A stretch of DNA of 64,000 nt, taken from contig CM039503.1 of the NCBI GenBank assembly GCA_022432975.1, positions 48,835,259 through 48,899,258 of the forward strand, written 5' to 3'. Below are positions 21,560 to 33,507 of the stretch, one piece after another (positions within the stretch are counted from its first letter, which is position 1; each line of letters opens with the position of its first letter). Made by a program: the position numbers and the translations under genes. The notes under the pieces were generated by a model that was not told where the DNA came from, did not search any database, and was given only the letters and a program-made list of their open reading frames with translations. This stretch comes from Begonia masoniana (lineage: Eukaryota > Streptophyta > Magnoliopsida > Cucurbitales > Begoniaceae).

Positions 21560-24500
21560 GAATTTTGTCCTCAAAATTCAATACCTGAATAGCTCTGGAT
21601 GTTGGTCCATCATGTCTTGCTGGCGTTCCCAAGTGGTCTCTTCTACGTTCTGGTTGTGTCATAAGACTTTCACTAGTGGAACCACCTTGTTGCGTAATAC
21701 CTTCACTGCATAGTCTAAGATCCTTACCGGTTTCTCTTCATATGTAAAAGTAAGATGAACTTCAATACTCTACTGTTCTACAATCTGGGAAGGGTCTCGT
21801 ACACATTTCTTAAGCATGGAGATATGAAACATGTCATGGATTCCTTCCAAAGAGGCTGGTAACTGTAGTTGATAAGCTGACTTCCCAATCCTCTTCAAGA
21901 TTGAGAAGGGTCCAATATACCTGAGGTTCAACTTGCCTCTCTTTTCAAATCTCACAACTCCCTTGAAAGGTGACACCTTAAGGAAAACTTCATTACCAAC
22001 ATCAAATTCCAGTTCTCTTCGTCTCTTGTTTGCATAGCTTTTCTGCCGGCTTTGAGCTGTCAAGATTCTTTGTCGGATAAGAGCAATTTTTTCCACTGTT
22101 TGCTGTACAATGTCAAGACCAATCAATTGTGCTTCTCCAACCTCATCCCAATACAATGGGGATCTGCACTTTCGTCCATACAATGCCTCGTATGGTGCCA
22201 TACCTATTGTTACCTGAAAACTGTTGTTATAAGAAAATTCAACCAAGGACAAGTATTTGCTCCACGAACCTTGAAAGTCTAAGACATATGCACGGAGTAT
22301 ATCCTCTAATGTTTGAATAGTCCTTTCGGATTGTCCATCTGTTTGAGGGTGGAAAGCTGTGCTAAAACTAAGCTGGGGTCTCATAGCCTTGTGCAAACTT
22401 TTCCAGAACTTAGATGTAAATCTAGAGTCTCGGTCTAAAACTATGGTGCTTGGAACTCCATGCAGTCTAACAACTTCATGCACATACAACTCAGCCAGTT
22501 GATCCATCGAGTATGTTATCTTCATTGGCAGAAAGTGAACAGATTTGGTTAAACGATCGACTATTACCCAAATCGCATCGTGACCCTTTGCTGTTCTAGG
22601 TAATCCTATAACAAAATCCATAGCTATTTGTTCCCATTTCCATTCAGGAACTGGCAAAGGTTGCAAGGTTCCAGCAGGCCTCTGATGTTCAGCTTTGACT
22701 TGCTGGCAGATCAGACAGGACTCCACATACTCTGCCACACTTCTTTTCATACTTGGCCACCAATAATGTTGCTTGAGATCTCTGTACATTTTCGTACTCC
22801 CGGGATGAACAGAGAGTCTAGAAGAATGTGCCTCAAATAGGATTCCCTTTCTAAGTTCGGTATCAGCCGGAACAAACCATCTATTTCGAAACTTGAGAAT
22901 TCCATCAACTGAGCAGTTGAAATCCGGCTTGTCAGTAGAATCCATGCACAACTTATACTCATTGCATTCAGTGTCATTCATTTGAACTTCCTTTATTTTC
23001 TCCAAAATAGTTGGCCTTAAAGATATGGCCGAAAGCATGGCTGACACACTAGACACAGCTTCCAGGTTGAATCTTTGGAATTCTGTCTCTAAAGCTATTA
23101 GTATGTCAAGAATCAATGTAGAGACTGAAGGAGTTATTCTACTCAAAGCATCAGCCACTACATTCGCTTTACCGGGATGATATTTAATCTTGAAATCATA
23201 GTCCTTTACAAATTTCAACCATCGACGTTGCCTCATGTTTAGTTCCTTCTGTGTGAAAATATATTTCAGACTCTTATGATCTGAAAATATCTCGCAAGAT
23301 TTTTCATACAAGTAATGCCTCCAAATCTTAAGTGCAAATACCACTGCAGCTAATTCTAAGTCATGTGTAGGGTAATTCTTCTCATGCGTTTTCAACTGTC
23401 TAGAGGCATAAGCTATTACTTTTCCATCCTGCATTAAAACACAACCAAAACCAATCTTGGAAGCATCACAGTAAATGCTAAACTTACCATTTTCAATAGG
23501 AATGGTCAAGATTGGAGCGTTGGTCAGTTTCTGTTTCAAGGTCAGAAAGCTATGTTCATATTCTTCAGTCCACATATCCTTCACATTTTTCCTTGTTAAC
23601 CTGGTAAGGGGTGTAGCAATCTTTGAAAACCCTTCAATAAATTTTCTATAATATCCTGCTAATCCAAGGAAGCTCCTAATATCAGTAGCATTCTTTGGTT
23701 GGGGCCACTCCTTAACTGCCTGAACCTTGGCTGGATCAACAGATATTCCATCTCTAGAGATCACGTGACCAAGAAAGTGAACTCTGTCCAACCAAAACTC
23801 ACACTTGGAAAACTTAGCATAAAGTTGATGCTGTCTAAGTACTCCTAACACCAAACTCAAGTGATTTGCATGCTCATCTTTAGTACGGGAATAGATCAGA
23901 ATATCATCAATGAATACTATGACAAATTTATCTAAGTACTCGTGAAACACCCTATTCATGAGATCCATAAAGGTTGCTAGTGCATTTGTCAATCCAAAAG
24001 ACATAACCAAAAACGCATAATGTTCATACCTTGTGCGAAAGGCAGTCTTTGGGATATCTTCAGATTTAACCTTCAACTGATAATAACCAGACCTAAGGTC
24101 AATCTTAGAGAAAACTCTTGCGCCATTAAGCTGGTCAAATAAATCGTCAATTCTCGGCAATGGATACTTATTCTTGACAGTTAACTTATTCAATTCCCTA
24201 TAATCAATGCACATACGCATTGATCCATCTTTCTTTTTGACAAAAAGGACAGGCGCACCCCACGGTGAAAAGCTGGGGCGTATGAACCCTTTCTCCAACA
24301 AATCCTCCAACTGCTTCTTTAATTCCTTAAGTTCGTTTGGAGCTAATCTATATGGATTTTTAGACACAGGCTCGGCTCCGGGGTAAACATCTACAGCAAA
24401 TTCAATTTCCCTATCTGGCGGTAAACCAGGAATGTCATCTATAAATACTTCGGGGAAGTCTTGGACAATTAAGACATTTTGAGGATTTATTTTTCCTACG

Positions 24501-26059
24501 AGCTGTGTGTCTAAAACGCTAGCTAAGAAGCACAAATACCCTCCATACAGGGAAAATCTAGTGTTAATAGAAGTCATCACAGACATTTTCTTACTCTTCT
24601 TTGAAGCTTGAAAGGTGTGTTTCAAATTACCAGGGGGTTGAAAGCTAACTATTCCAGTTCTACAATCAATTGTGGCGTGGTGTTTAAATAGCCAGTCCAT
24701 TCCTAGGATTACATCAAATCCTATAATATCCATAACAATAAGATCAGCAGGCAAACTTACGTTCCCTACTAACACATCACTGTCAAGCATCACTTGGTTA
24801 GAGTGCATGCGTTCTCCAGAGGGTAATGTAACGTTAAACATATGCATGGAAGGAGTAAACTGTACGTCTAACTTATCAGCAAATGTAGAGGCTATAAATG
24901 AATGTGTTGCACCGGAATCTATCAAAGTAAAAGCAGGCACAAAGTTGATCAATATAGTACCTGACACCACAGCAGGCTGTTCTTCACCCGACTCCATCAT
25001 GGAGAATATCATCGGTTTAATCATAGTAGGGCCACTCTTAGGAACTGGACAGTCTCTACTAATGTGACCGACCTTGTTACAATTGTAGCATATGGTGACT
25101 CTAGGCTTCGAGCACTCCTTGTACGTGTGTCCAACCTCCTCACAGTTGAAACACTTCCCAAAGCCCAGTCTACATTCCCCCTGGTGGTTCTTCAAACACT
25201 TAGGACACTGGGGAAATTTCCTGACATTCTGTACCTTACCTCCTGTTCCTTAGATATTTTGGCCTTCACTTGGCCTCTTTGTTCCTCTTTGTTGGTGTGG
25301 CTGGTTAAACCTTTGTGGGACCTCCTTTGGTCTAGCACACTTCCTTTCAGCTTCTTCCACTTCCAGAGCAGTGGACACAACTTCGCTGAACGTCAAATCT
25401 TTAATACCACAGAATTTAACCCCTCGGTAGATTTCTGGCTTCAGTCCATGCACAAATTTAAACACTTTATCCTCATCCTTGTGAGCAAAATGTCCAGCAA
25501 ACCTGGACAAGGACTCAAATTGCCTACTGTACTCTGCCACCGACCCTGTTTGTTTCAAATTCAGAAACTCTAACTTCTTCGCGGTCTGGATTGTGCTGTT
25601 AAAATACTTCCCATAGAAAATGTTCTTGAATTGTGACCAAGGCATCGCCAAAACATCTGTGGTGGTCTCCATTGTTTCCCACCAGAGTTGAGCTTCACCA
25701 GCCAAATGGAACGTGGCCAACGTGACTTTGTCTTCTTCTCCAACATTGGCACACCTAAACATACTCTCGATCTTTCTAAGTCATCCTTCAGCAATAACTG
25801 GATCAGATGACTGTCCATCAAACGTGGGTGGTCTCAGTCTCCGGAATCTATCTCCAGAATGTTCACTACTAGAACCCGAGTTGGCACTTCCTCGTGTCTC
25901 CCGGCTCAACAGCACTCCTAATTGATCAGACTGTTGACGCACTATATCAGTCTGCTGACGCATCAATTCTGTCAGCTGCCTAATTACACTAGAGTCCTTC
26001 TCCCGCCTTGGACTTGGTATCTCTCTTGGTAATCTTGGTCTTCCTGGTCGTCTAGACAT
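21560..26059 (-). pseudogene. gag-pol of element C with three premature stops
   Basis: Starts MSRRPGRPRLP at 26059. The frame is the same throughout, but is broken by TGA near 25781-25783 (a Trp in relatives), TAA at 25250-25252 and TAG at 21770-21772. Order: coiled, Gln-rich gag N-terminus; gag core (25762-25300); two CCHC zinc knuckles ([14 protein letters not shown] and [14 protein letters not shown], near 25155 and 25090) where A and B each show only one; protease DSGA (near 24920); RT with FIDD (near 23910); RNase H; integrase with D-D-E motifs (about 22650-22330); and a chromodomain-like tail past the last stop (21560-21769). Close in order and sequence to A and B but from a different family by its LTR. 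Confidence 0.92.
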
Positions 26060-26197
26060 TTGCTATATTCCTGTATAAGGTTAAGTACACCCTTAAACTT
26101 CTAATAGCTAAGGTTAAGATAAACACTTACAGTTGTTGGAATACTTTCATGCAACGATTGGCACTATTGAGTAATTTTTGAACGGTTTAACTGAATG

Positions 26198-26209
26198 TCT
26201 CTGATACCA
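26198..26209 (-). other. Primer binding site of element C
   Basis: TCTCTGATACCA differs at one base from the complement of the initiator Met-tRNA site (GCTCTGATACCA). It lies three bases before the LTR start at 26213. Confidence 0.88.
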
Positions 26210-26212
26210 TAC

Positions 26213-28459
26213 TGTAACGCCCCGAGTTATCTGAACCCGACTCGTTACACAAAGCTCAGACCTAACTAAGAAACTTTGAACTAAATTTAAAATTTCACTC
26301 GAAAGTTTGGGTTTGACACATTTTTTTTTTTTTCTAAACTTCAAAACATTTAAAACTTGCAGCGGAAATCATTTGGACAACACTAGAGTTAAACGAAACT
26401 ATGAACATTGTTTGAAATGTAAGAAATAATCGGCTAAAAAGAAATAGAGGTTTAAATCGTGAAATACTTGGGAAGTCGCAGAAGTCAAACGCATCTGCCG
26501 ATGGATAAAGTCAACGGAAGGAGCAGAAACAACAAATAAAAGGCTTCTACCGACGACGTGGACCAGAAGAGTTGGAAACAAAAGACATCCCTTGGTGGAC
26601 TGCATCTACCGATGACGTCAGCCGGATAAATCAATTATCCAACATCAACCGATCGCAAAACAACAAGTTTTGCGACTCGTATCTACCGACGGCAAAACGA
26701 CAAAAAAAAATCTCTCATTCCCTTCTTCCGATAGAATAAACTGCATATACCGATAACTAAACGACAAAGCATAACACTCACTCATATCGGTAGTGCAAAA
26801 TCTATATCTTCCGATAGAATTAAACCTACATCATCTGATGGCTTTTCTGAAGACATCTTCCGACAGAATTAAACCTACATCATCCGATGGCGTCAGCACG
26901 CATCCGTCGATGAGTTTATTGAGACATCATCCGATAGACAACATACTATAACTCGACATCTACTGATAGACTTCATCTACTGATAATGAACAAAACGACA
27001 CACCAACAACTCCTTGCCATACAATACAACTCTAACCACAGAAAAAGGTTTATTCACTTTACTGAAACCATTCAAAAGAAAACAATTCAAATCCTTATAT
27101 TACTCGAATCCAGTAAAAACAATACTAAATCAGCAAGGTGGCATTATTAGTAAGTTTCAAAATGTGTTCAAAACTTTGAAAACTACTAATATCATGAGAA
27201 CTCGAGGTACTTTTGAAAACATCAAGCAACTTCCATCATCAGAGAGTTTGACATACTCGAATTGAACTCATTGTCCACTAAACCTTCACAACCACTGACA
27301 CCAGTTAAACCGCCTCATCAGTTTACCAGGCCGAAATATGGATGTACTCCTCCAACCACATCTATTCATCAGTGCACTCAAGGAAGTCACCTGCAGTTTC
27401 CTCAACACCTACATCACAAAACTCATCTATTAGCCTAATGCTAAGTAAGTAAAGCAGTAATGAAATGAAATGCAAAAATATGAATTCCTAAACATGCAAT
27501 TTCTACTTTCTCATCTCAGTTATTCATTCATCGTTTCTGTTCAGATCCCCCTGTGAAATTGGGAGTTGGATCAACTCTCCCAAAGTATAAACATCAACTG
27601 ACTCATTAAGGGGCGGATAAATTCCCTTAACAGTAAATATGATTCACATGTTCAGATCCCCCTGTGAAATTGGAAGTTGGATCAACTCTCCCAAAATATA
27701 AATATCCACTGTCTCATTAAGGGGCGGATTATTTCCCTTAACAGTAAAACTGATTCACATAGCTGTTTCCATATGTTCAATTCTTACCATGCAAACATGC
27801 ACTCAAATTCATTTTCGTATACTTTTTAAAACATGATGCATGACATACCAACACATTCCAACAAACAAACCCTAATGTTTTGTGATGTAGGCCCGAAGGC
27901 ACAAGCAAACTTTACTTACTTGGTCTCCTAGAAATCGCTCGGTTTCAACTACACTGGAAGTCCTGCTCACCTAATGTCATAAGCAGAATATTGATTAGAT
28001 CATCACTAGCCTTATCCTATATCATTTAGAAACCTAAGGAGCTAGTTTGGAAGCTCTGGTCATCGTACATTCTCGGCTCAACACTAAACCCGAACTCAAC
28101 TCACTCACAGCATTAACAAGGTACATACATTGTACTCATATGCTATCTAGCCACTCAGATCTTAAGAAAACAAAAAAGAAAGAATTACCTAGTCCGAGAA
28201 ATGAAGGTCGGAGGGGAAAATCGCCTGGAGCTCTGCTGAGTATGAGCTGAATACCGAGAAAGGAAAAAATGAGAAAACAGTGGCGGCTAAACATCATTGA
28301 ACCCTCCATTAAATACGTCATCCAACATAAAATCTCAAATTACCACCATGCCCTTATTCACTCATTTATTGACCTAATCACTAAACTTCCCAATCCCATC
28401 CTTAAAATATTCACTATAATTTAATAAAGTAAACTGGTTAAGCGAAATCAGGTGCTACA
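26213..28459 (-). repeat. 5' LTR of element C (2247 bp)
   Basis: TGTAACGCCCCGAG...GGTGCTACA. It includes a cluster (about 26480-26990) of short motifs such as CATCTACCGATGACGTCAGC, CATCATCCGATGG and CTTCCGATAGA. It also has a run of AGATCCCCCTGTGAAATTGG segments (27541-27740) that recurs in solo LTRs D and E. The match to 18118-21542 defines the LTR pair. No gene is seen. Confidence 0.92.
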
Positions 28460-29345
28460 ATACTGCACCAAACCTACCTTGCAAACAGCGATACACATAT
28501 ACATTCTTTGGAATACGAATGACTCATTATTGCCAGAGCCCACCAGGTAACCATGTATTTTCACTGTGCTACCCTAATTTGATCTAAGTATTTTTGCTGC
28601 GTACGAATGCAGTAGTTTGAATTGTTCGTCGTCCCTCCCATTATTAAGTTTTCGAGCTTCGCTTTTTGCTCTTCTGGCAAGACTGGTTGTAATGTTCACA
28701 TTAAAATCCTTTCTCACTATCTCGATAATGGAAGAGATTTCCCACGTAAGTTGACTTTTGAACCTATTCAAATAATTATTTGCCACTCTTTTTTGAGTAA
28801 CGTGTCAATTCTCCATTTTTCTTGTACAATTGTGAGCATTAGTGAAACTCTTTATTTGAAACGTAAGCTTGTTTTGCATCTTCGAAGCATACAATTGCCA
28901 ATCACATCTGTCTTCACAGACTGCCGTTAGTCGCTGAGATTCGCTTTTAGTGAATTTGATCCCATAACTATTTTTCAGTGCATAATCTACTATTTCATCT
29001 CTAATTTCACTTAATAAACTATATTTTCTCCCAAAAAAAAAGCCCATCGAAATTTCTTCAATTACCAGTATGTTTTTTACCTTGTCATTATCCAAGTTTG
29101 ACCAGTGTTCAAAGCTCATCGTCTAGAGTTTTTAAGGTCGAATGCACCTCTATTTCGTCATTACCTTCTGTGTGATCAAATGCTCGAAGATCACTATATA
29201 TGGATGTGACATCCGCATGCTAGTCCATATTGGCATCACAAGTTGTTGTCTTGTATAAATCAACCGATCTACTTGAATCAGAATCCATCAATGTCGCTAA
29301 TACAGAGAAAATAGGAGGGGGAGCAAGGAAAGAATGAGTGTTTTT
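28460..29345 (-). pseudogene. Mutator-like transposase fragment (N-terminal part)
   Basis: Nearly the same sequence as 56868-57740 of element M1. The minus strand encodes the plant MuDR-type DNA-binding region: an SLLSEIRDEIVDYALKNSYG stretch, a CEDRCDW cysteine motif, and a His/Cys pair in AHNCTRK. The right side runs into an assembly gap. The left side is cut by insertion of element C, so the catalytic part is outside the window or lost. Broken frames (28574-28786 and 28805-29119) show it is not functional. Confidence 0.88.
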
Positions 29346-29445
29346 NNNNNNNNNNNNNNNNNNNNNNNNNNNNNNNNNNNNNNNNNNNNNNNNNNNNNNN
29401 NNNNNNNNNNNNNNNNNNNNNNNNNNNNNNNNNNNNNNNNNNNNN
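29346..29445. other. Assembly gap (100 N)
   Basis: One hundred undetermined bases, the usual placeholder for a scaffold gap of unknown size. Order and distance across it are not secure. Confidence 1.
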
Positions 29446-29639
29446 AACAAAGCAGAGTTAAGGCAAAGCTAGAAAACAGTGGTCGGATACTCAGTTAAGA
29501 TTAAGAAGTGAATCCGGACAAAAGGATGAAGGCTTAAGCGTATAAAATACTCAAAATTCATAAAACGCTCTTCAGTTCGCGCTCCCTGCTCGATTCCAAT
29601 TCGCGCTCGGCTCTCCTCTGTAAGACTATCCTTTAATAG

Positions 29640-30208
29640 CTCTGGTATTTGGCTACTGGCAGGAAAATAATCGGAGCCACTAATCCTTCTGAATCTGGTC
29701 CTAGAACCATTGTTGGTGACTATGCTGTTGAGATTGGCAGGTAACATGCTCCGTCCGTCTTCTTTTCATGTGATTCTTAAATTTTTCTGTGTAAATTTTT
29801 CATTCAACATGAACTACCCTAAATTTCTCTGTTTTCAGGGAATTAGATTAGGAAAATGCATATTTTAATATTTTCAATTCTAGATAACCAAAAATGAGAC
29901 TTAACAGCTACGCAGGCTTTTTGGTGTAAATGAGTTTTTTTCTTTTCTTGTTCTAATGCTTGCTATTATCACTTCACATTTCCATTTCAATAAGATAGTG
30001 GGTTATCATAACCCGAGCAAATAGTGATTTATTACTACCAATTAAAAGTGTAGGATTTTCTGTTGATATAAATTTCATGGCTTACCACGCAAGAAATGTA
30101 ATTCATGGAAGTAATTCTGTCGAGAGTGCAAGGAAGAAAATCTGCCTTTGGTTCCCAGAAGGGATTGTCAGCTGGCAGACAAGCCTTCATTCATGGATCT
30201 ACGAGTAA
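29640..30208 (+). pseudogene. NDPK: Nucleoside diphosphate kinase remnant, last two exons
   Basis: Exon one (about 29640-29740) ends at a GT donor. A 353-bp intron (29741-30093) ends in AG. Exon two is 30094-30208. The joined frame gives [11 protein letters not shown], then [20 protein letters not shown], then LWFPEG and a terminal WIYE followed by TAA. This is the C-terminal third of NDPK, which moves phosphate between nucleotides. The active-site His (in NVIHGS) and the Arg of TGR are kept. The Arg of the usual TIRGD reads Val, and the active-site Glu after SARK reads Lys. No upstream exons are visible; the left side is unrelated sequence and the assembly gap. Most likely a truncated, decayed copy. 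Confidence 0.8.
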
Positions 30209-30689
30209 AGAAAGTGTTGGCTGCAAGAGCCTCATCAATTATACACTTTCGCCAGCTTCTAATGACTACTTTTCCAGGTTGGTCACTCCTTAAATATGCG
30301 GAGTTGTAGAAGCTTTTATCATAAGTTTTTGATGTAAAGCTAAGGAAGCTAGTTTAAATTACAGTAGTCTAGTTTCCTTCAGCTTCAGGTATGCTTTCTA
30401 ATACAGGCCTCCATCCTTTATCGTCAAAGTCGTCTTTGAAACTATTATCAAAGGCCCATGACTTTGAAACTATTATATTATTTCATAATATAAACTACAT
30501 GTTTTCTCCACCAGTGTTCTTTAGTTTGAAGCTGCGAAATCATTTCATCAGCTGAAAAAACTCCATTATTTAGCATCTTTTGCAATTCTTGCTTTGTGAA
30601 CACCAGTTTACAATAAATATAAAACACTATTGTCTACTTATAGAATACAAAATAGAGAGAATTTTTTAAATTTAAAAAAAGTGGGAAAA

Positions 30690-30855
30690 CCGGAACCGGA
30701 TTAGAACCGGAACCGAAATTCGGTTCCGGTTCTGGTCCGGTCCTTAAAAAAATAAAAACAGTCCCGGTCTTAAAAATTAAAAACCGAATTTTATTATTTC
30801 GGCTCAAATTTTCTTCAAAACCGGACCGGACCGGTTTTTGCTCACCCCTAACCAC
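30690..30855. mobile_element. hAT-like terminal fragment (CCGGTCCGG-rich)
   Basis: Runs of GAACCGGAACCG and ACCGGACCGGACCGG end in GCTCACCCCTAA. The reverse complement TTAGGGGTGAGC resembles the TAGGG(A/G)TG-type terminal repeats of plant hAT elements. Only one end is recognised. The overlapping minus ORF is low complexity and not a gene. Sequence on either side (30209-30689, 30856-31262) is AT-rich; I see no gene in it. Confidence 0.4.
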
Positions 30856-31262
30856 AAGAAGTAATAGTACAAACAAAAAAGGAGTCGGGAAGACATGGAT
30901 GTAACTATGATTCCATGATGATCATAGGAAGCTTATACATAATGGATTTCCTTTCAATAACTGGATTTAATTCCAAGAATATTTGTATAACTACAAGCAA
31001 AACACGATCTCAAAAACTAAACTTAAAGCTGTGTAAGAGAGGATGAAAGATGTAATTCTAGATTTTGCATCATATAGGTTTAAGATATATTAAGGGAAAT
31101 TATAAACATTTCCGTTTATATTCAATATTCTCTATGCCATTTCAAATTTTATTAAAGACTCCATTTCTGGAGGAGTTGACATGCCTCTAGGGAAGCAAGT
31201 AACGAACGAAGGATCAATAAGTTTGTAATAAACAAAATGTTAAGGATATAATCCATTCTTAC

Positions 31263-33507
31263 GATAGAAGCTGGTATCCAGGCCTTGGACTAAATGCAAT
31301 GGCTGTAACAGCACCCAAATGCCCTCGCAAAACCGAAATTGGCAGTCCATCAGGAAGACGCCACTGTTTGAAAACCATTAAGAATAGCAAGTAAACATTG
31401 AGTGTCAAAAAAACATAGCCCAAGAATAAAAAATTCTAATCAAGGGCTTACAACACGAATGACAAAATCATTGGAAGAGGATGCAACCACAGCATTGTTG
31501 GAACTGACAGCTAAATCAGTAATATCACCCTTCAAATCACAAAATTTATTGTAATCAACAAACAAACAATTTCATCCCATTTGGGGAGACAATATATATA
31601 ATTCGTTCTCAAACACATCTGAACTCACTTCGTGTCCACGACAGCTTGACAAACAATATGCAGTTTCCATTGACCAAATTTTTACAAGGCGATCATCTGA
31701 CCCAGTTACGACATACCTTCCCAATCGATCAAATATTGCTGCCAAAGTTGTAGTCAGGATTAATTATCTCAAGATTAGACTGTGATATCATATTAATCCA
31801 TGAGTAACTTCAAGCCAGACATTGATGCTTGATAGAAAAATGTTAACCAAGCAACAAAAATTAACTACTCAAAATACCGAATGAAGATTGAGAAAAGGCA
31901 ATGGTATTTACTTCTCCTAGAGGAATGAAAGGTGGGAGTCATTAAGTAAAAGATAGTAAGGCACAAGCAACTAATGTAAACATTTTACTTTAATCAAGTT
32001 ATTTCTAAAGCTCTTCGTAAAAGAAATTTCAGGACTTAGCAGAATGATATGAACACTTAGTCTTCTAATCTTTGAACTAAATAAAATAAAATACCACAGT
32101 AGACAGCATTTCGATGCCCCCGTAGTTTCTTGATATTTTGCATCTTTTGTACCATGGTTGATGGCTTTGCAATGGCATAACATGCTGCACGTATAGAAGG
32201 TGCACGTTGATGTCTGGAAAATCCACCTGAAATTTCCCTCAAACTTAATCCGCGAACCTGATCAGCTTTCATATGGGGCCATCGCATATATGCAGAGGGA
32301 TGAGTTGGTTCATTAATTCTTTCATCTCTGTCAGCTGAAAATTGATAAAATATCACACTTTAGCGAGAAAATACCTCTACCAGCAAGGCACCCATGCAGA
32401 GAAATCATGAACAACCAAAAACAAATCTAAGAAGTTGAAGAAACGAAACAGTCATTCATACTCTGAATAAAAAAACATGATCATCACATAAGCAAATAAA
32501 ACAATTACAAATAAAAAATCACCAGTTAATGACAACCAAAATTCAAAGAAAGCAGCATAAAAAAGGGCTAATCCTTGCATTTCTATGGATTTATGTCTGG
32601 AAGAAATTCTAGGATTTATGAGGATCTCTGCGTTATATATATAATGATCTTACACTGTTAAGGCCTTTTGTCCCCTTTTTTTCAATTGGGAAACTCTTGG
32701 AAAGAATTGAATTTCTTCTTCCTTTGAGGATCTCTCCTCTACACCGGTAACTTCTTAGATTCCACTACGTTTTATTTCCTATTATATGAAAATAAAGAAG
32801 GTATGGGATAGACAAACACAGACTTACAACTTAAAAGTGAAAAAGAGCCGGTTCCCAAAAGAGTAGGAACATCATATGCATTTGGAGCAGTTCCACCATT
32901 TGTGCCGTGCAATGGAGAGGTTTTACATAGTAGCAACTGCTTCAAAAGCTTTACTAAGTGATCTTTTTTCACGTGGGTATACCTAAATATGAGAAAATGA
33001 TCAGAGGAAATTATCAAGTAGCAGAATTAGCACTCTAATTTTCCATCATTATAGAAGTAATACTATGTAAAAATGCCATCACAAAAATTTGGAAAACCTT
33101 GTCCTGCATAAAGATTAAAACTTATGGAGCTAACGAAAATGGAACACATTTAATACCTCTCCACCAATTTATTGTAACTTAAAGGAAAGGACAGACCATC
33201 ATCATTCTCATCCGTGCAGCAACCCCCATTTCTTGAATACCAAGCATGATATCTTCTGGGTAAGAGTTGATGCTCAAGAAGTTCATTCCAGAGCTGTCCA
33301 TAAGTTCTTTGGCATGGCCCAGAAGAAAGAAAATGCATAATGAGAAAATAAACTTCTCTAATGTCAATCTCCACATCAGGCTCCACATTATGGGCAGGCT
33401 CAGAATTAGCAACATCAGTTTCCTTGCGTGTCTCAGTAGGAAAACTTAAATGTTTCATATTAGGCGAAGTCACATCAGTAGAAGGTAAAAACTTTTTGTA
33501 GAGCCAT
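31263..33507 (-). CDS. BRWD: Bromodomain/WD40 repeat protein (BRWD family), 5' six coding exons only
   Basis: Intron-containing host gene. Exons on the minus strand: 33507-33157, 32982-32828, 32334-32095, 31738-31629, 31529-31452 and 31363-31263, all with GT...AG borders and matching phases. The translation matches the plant BRWD N-terminus: a conserved leader around REVYFLIMHFLSSGPCQRTY and YHAWYSR; a linker with PTLLGTGSFSLLS; MRWPHMKADQVRGLSLREI; then WD40 repeats (LRGHRNAVYC, TGSDDRLVKIW, GHEGDITDLAVSSNN, LRGHLGAVTAIAFSPRP). These proteins are thought to read chromatin in the nucleus. The first ATG (33507) reads out of frame after five codons because of a five-base A run (complement of 33493-33497); a later in-frame ATG lies near 33464. 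Later WD40 repeats and the bromodomain are not in the next 1.8 kb, so the gene is truncated or has a very long intron. Confidence 0.88.

Larger units (their letters stand above)
18118..28459 (-). mobile_element. Ty3/gypsy element C (Tekay-like), antisense, left end outside window
   Basis: Antisense LTR element. The 5' LTR is 26213-28459, with the primer-site complement at 26198-26209. The gag-pol is complemented from 26059 to about 21560. The 3' LTR ends in GGTGCTACA at 21542 and is cut by two insertions: element A to the left, and a Cassandra at 19382-21447. The flank after 28459 (ATACT) lies in Mutator-like transposase sequence, so C inserted into an older DNA transposon. The left TSD is outside the window. 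Confidence 0.9.

Noticed and set aside
30634..30876. 80-codon minus ORF rich in Gly/Pro/Glu
   Set aside because: Encoded by ACCGGACCGG-type degenerate transposon-end sequence.
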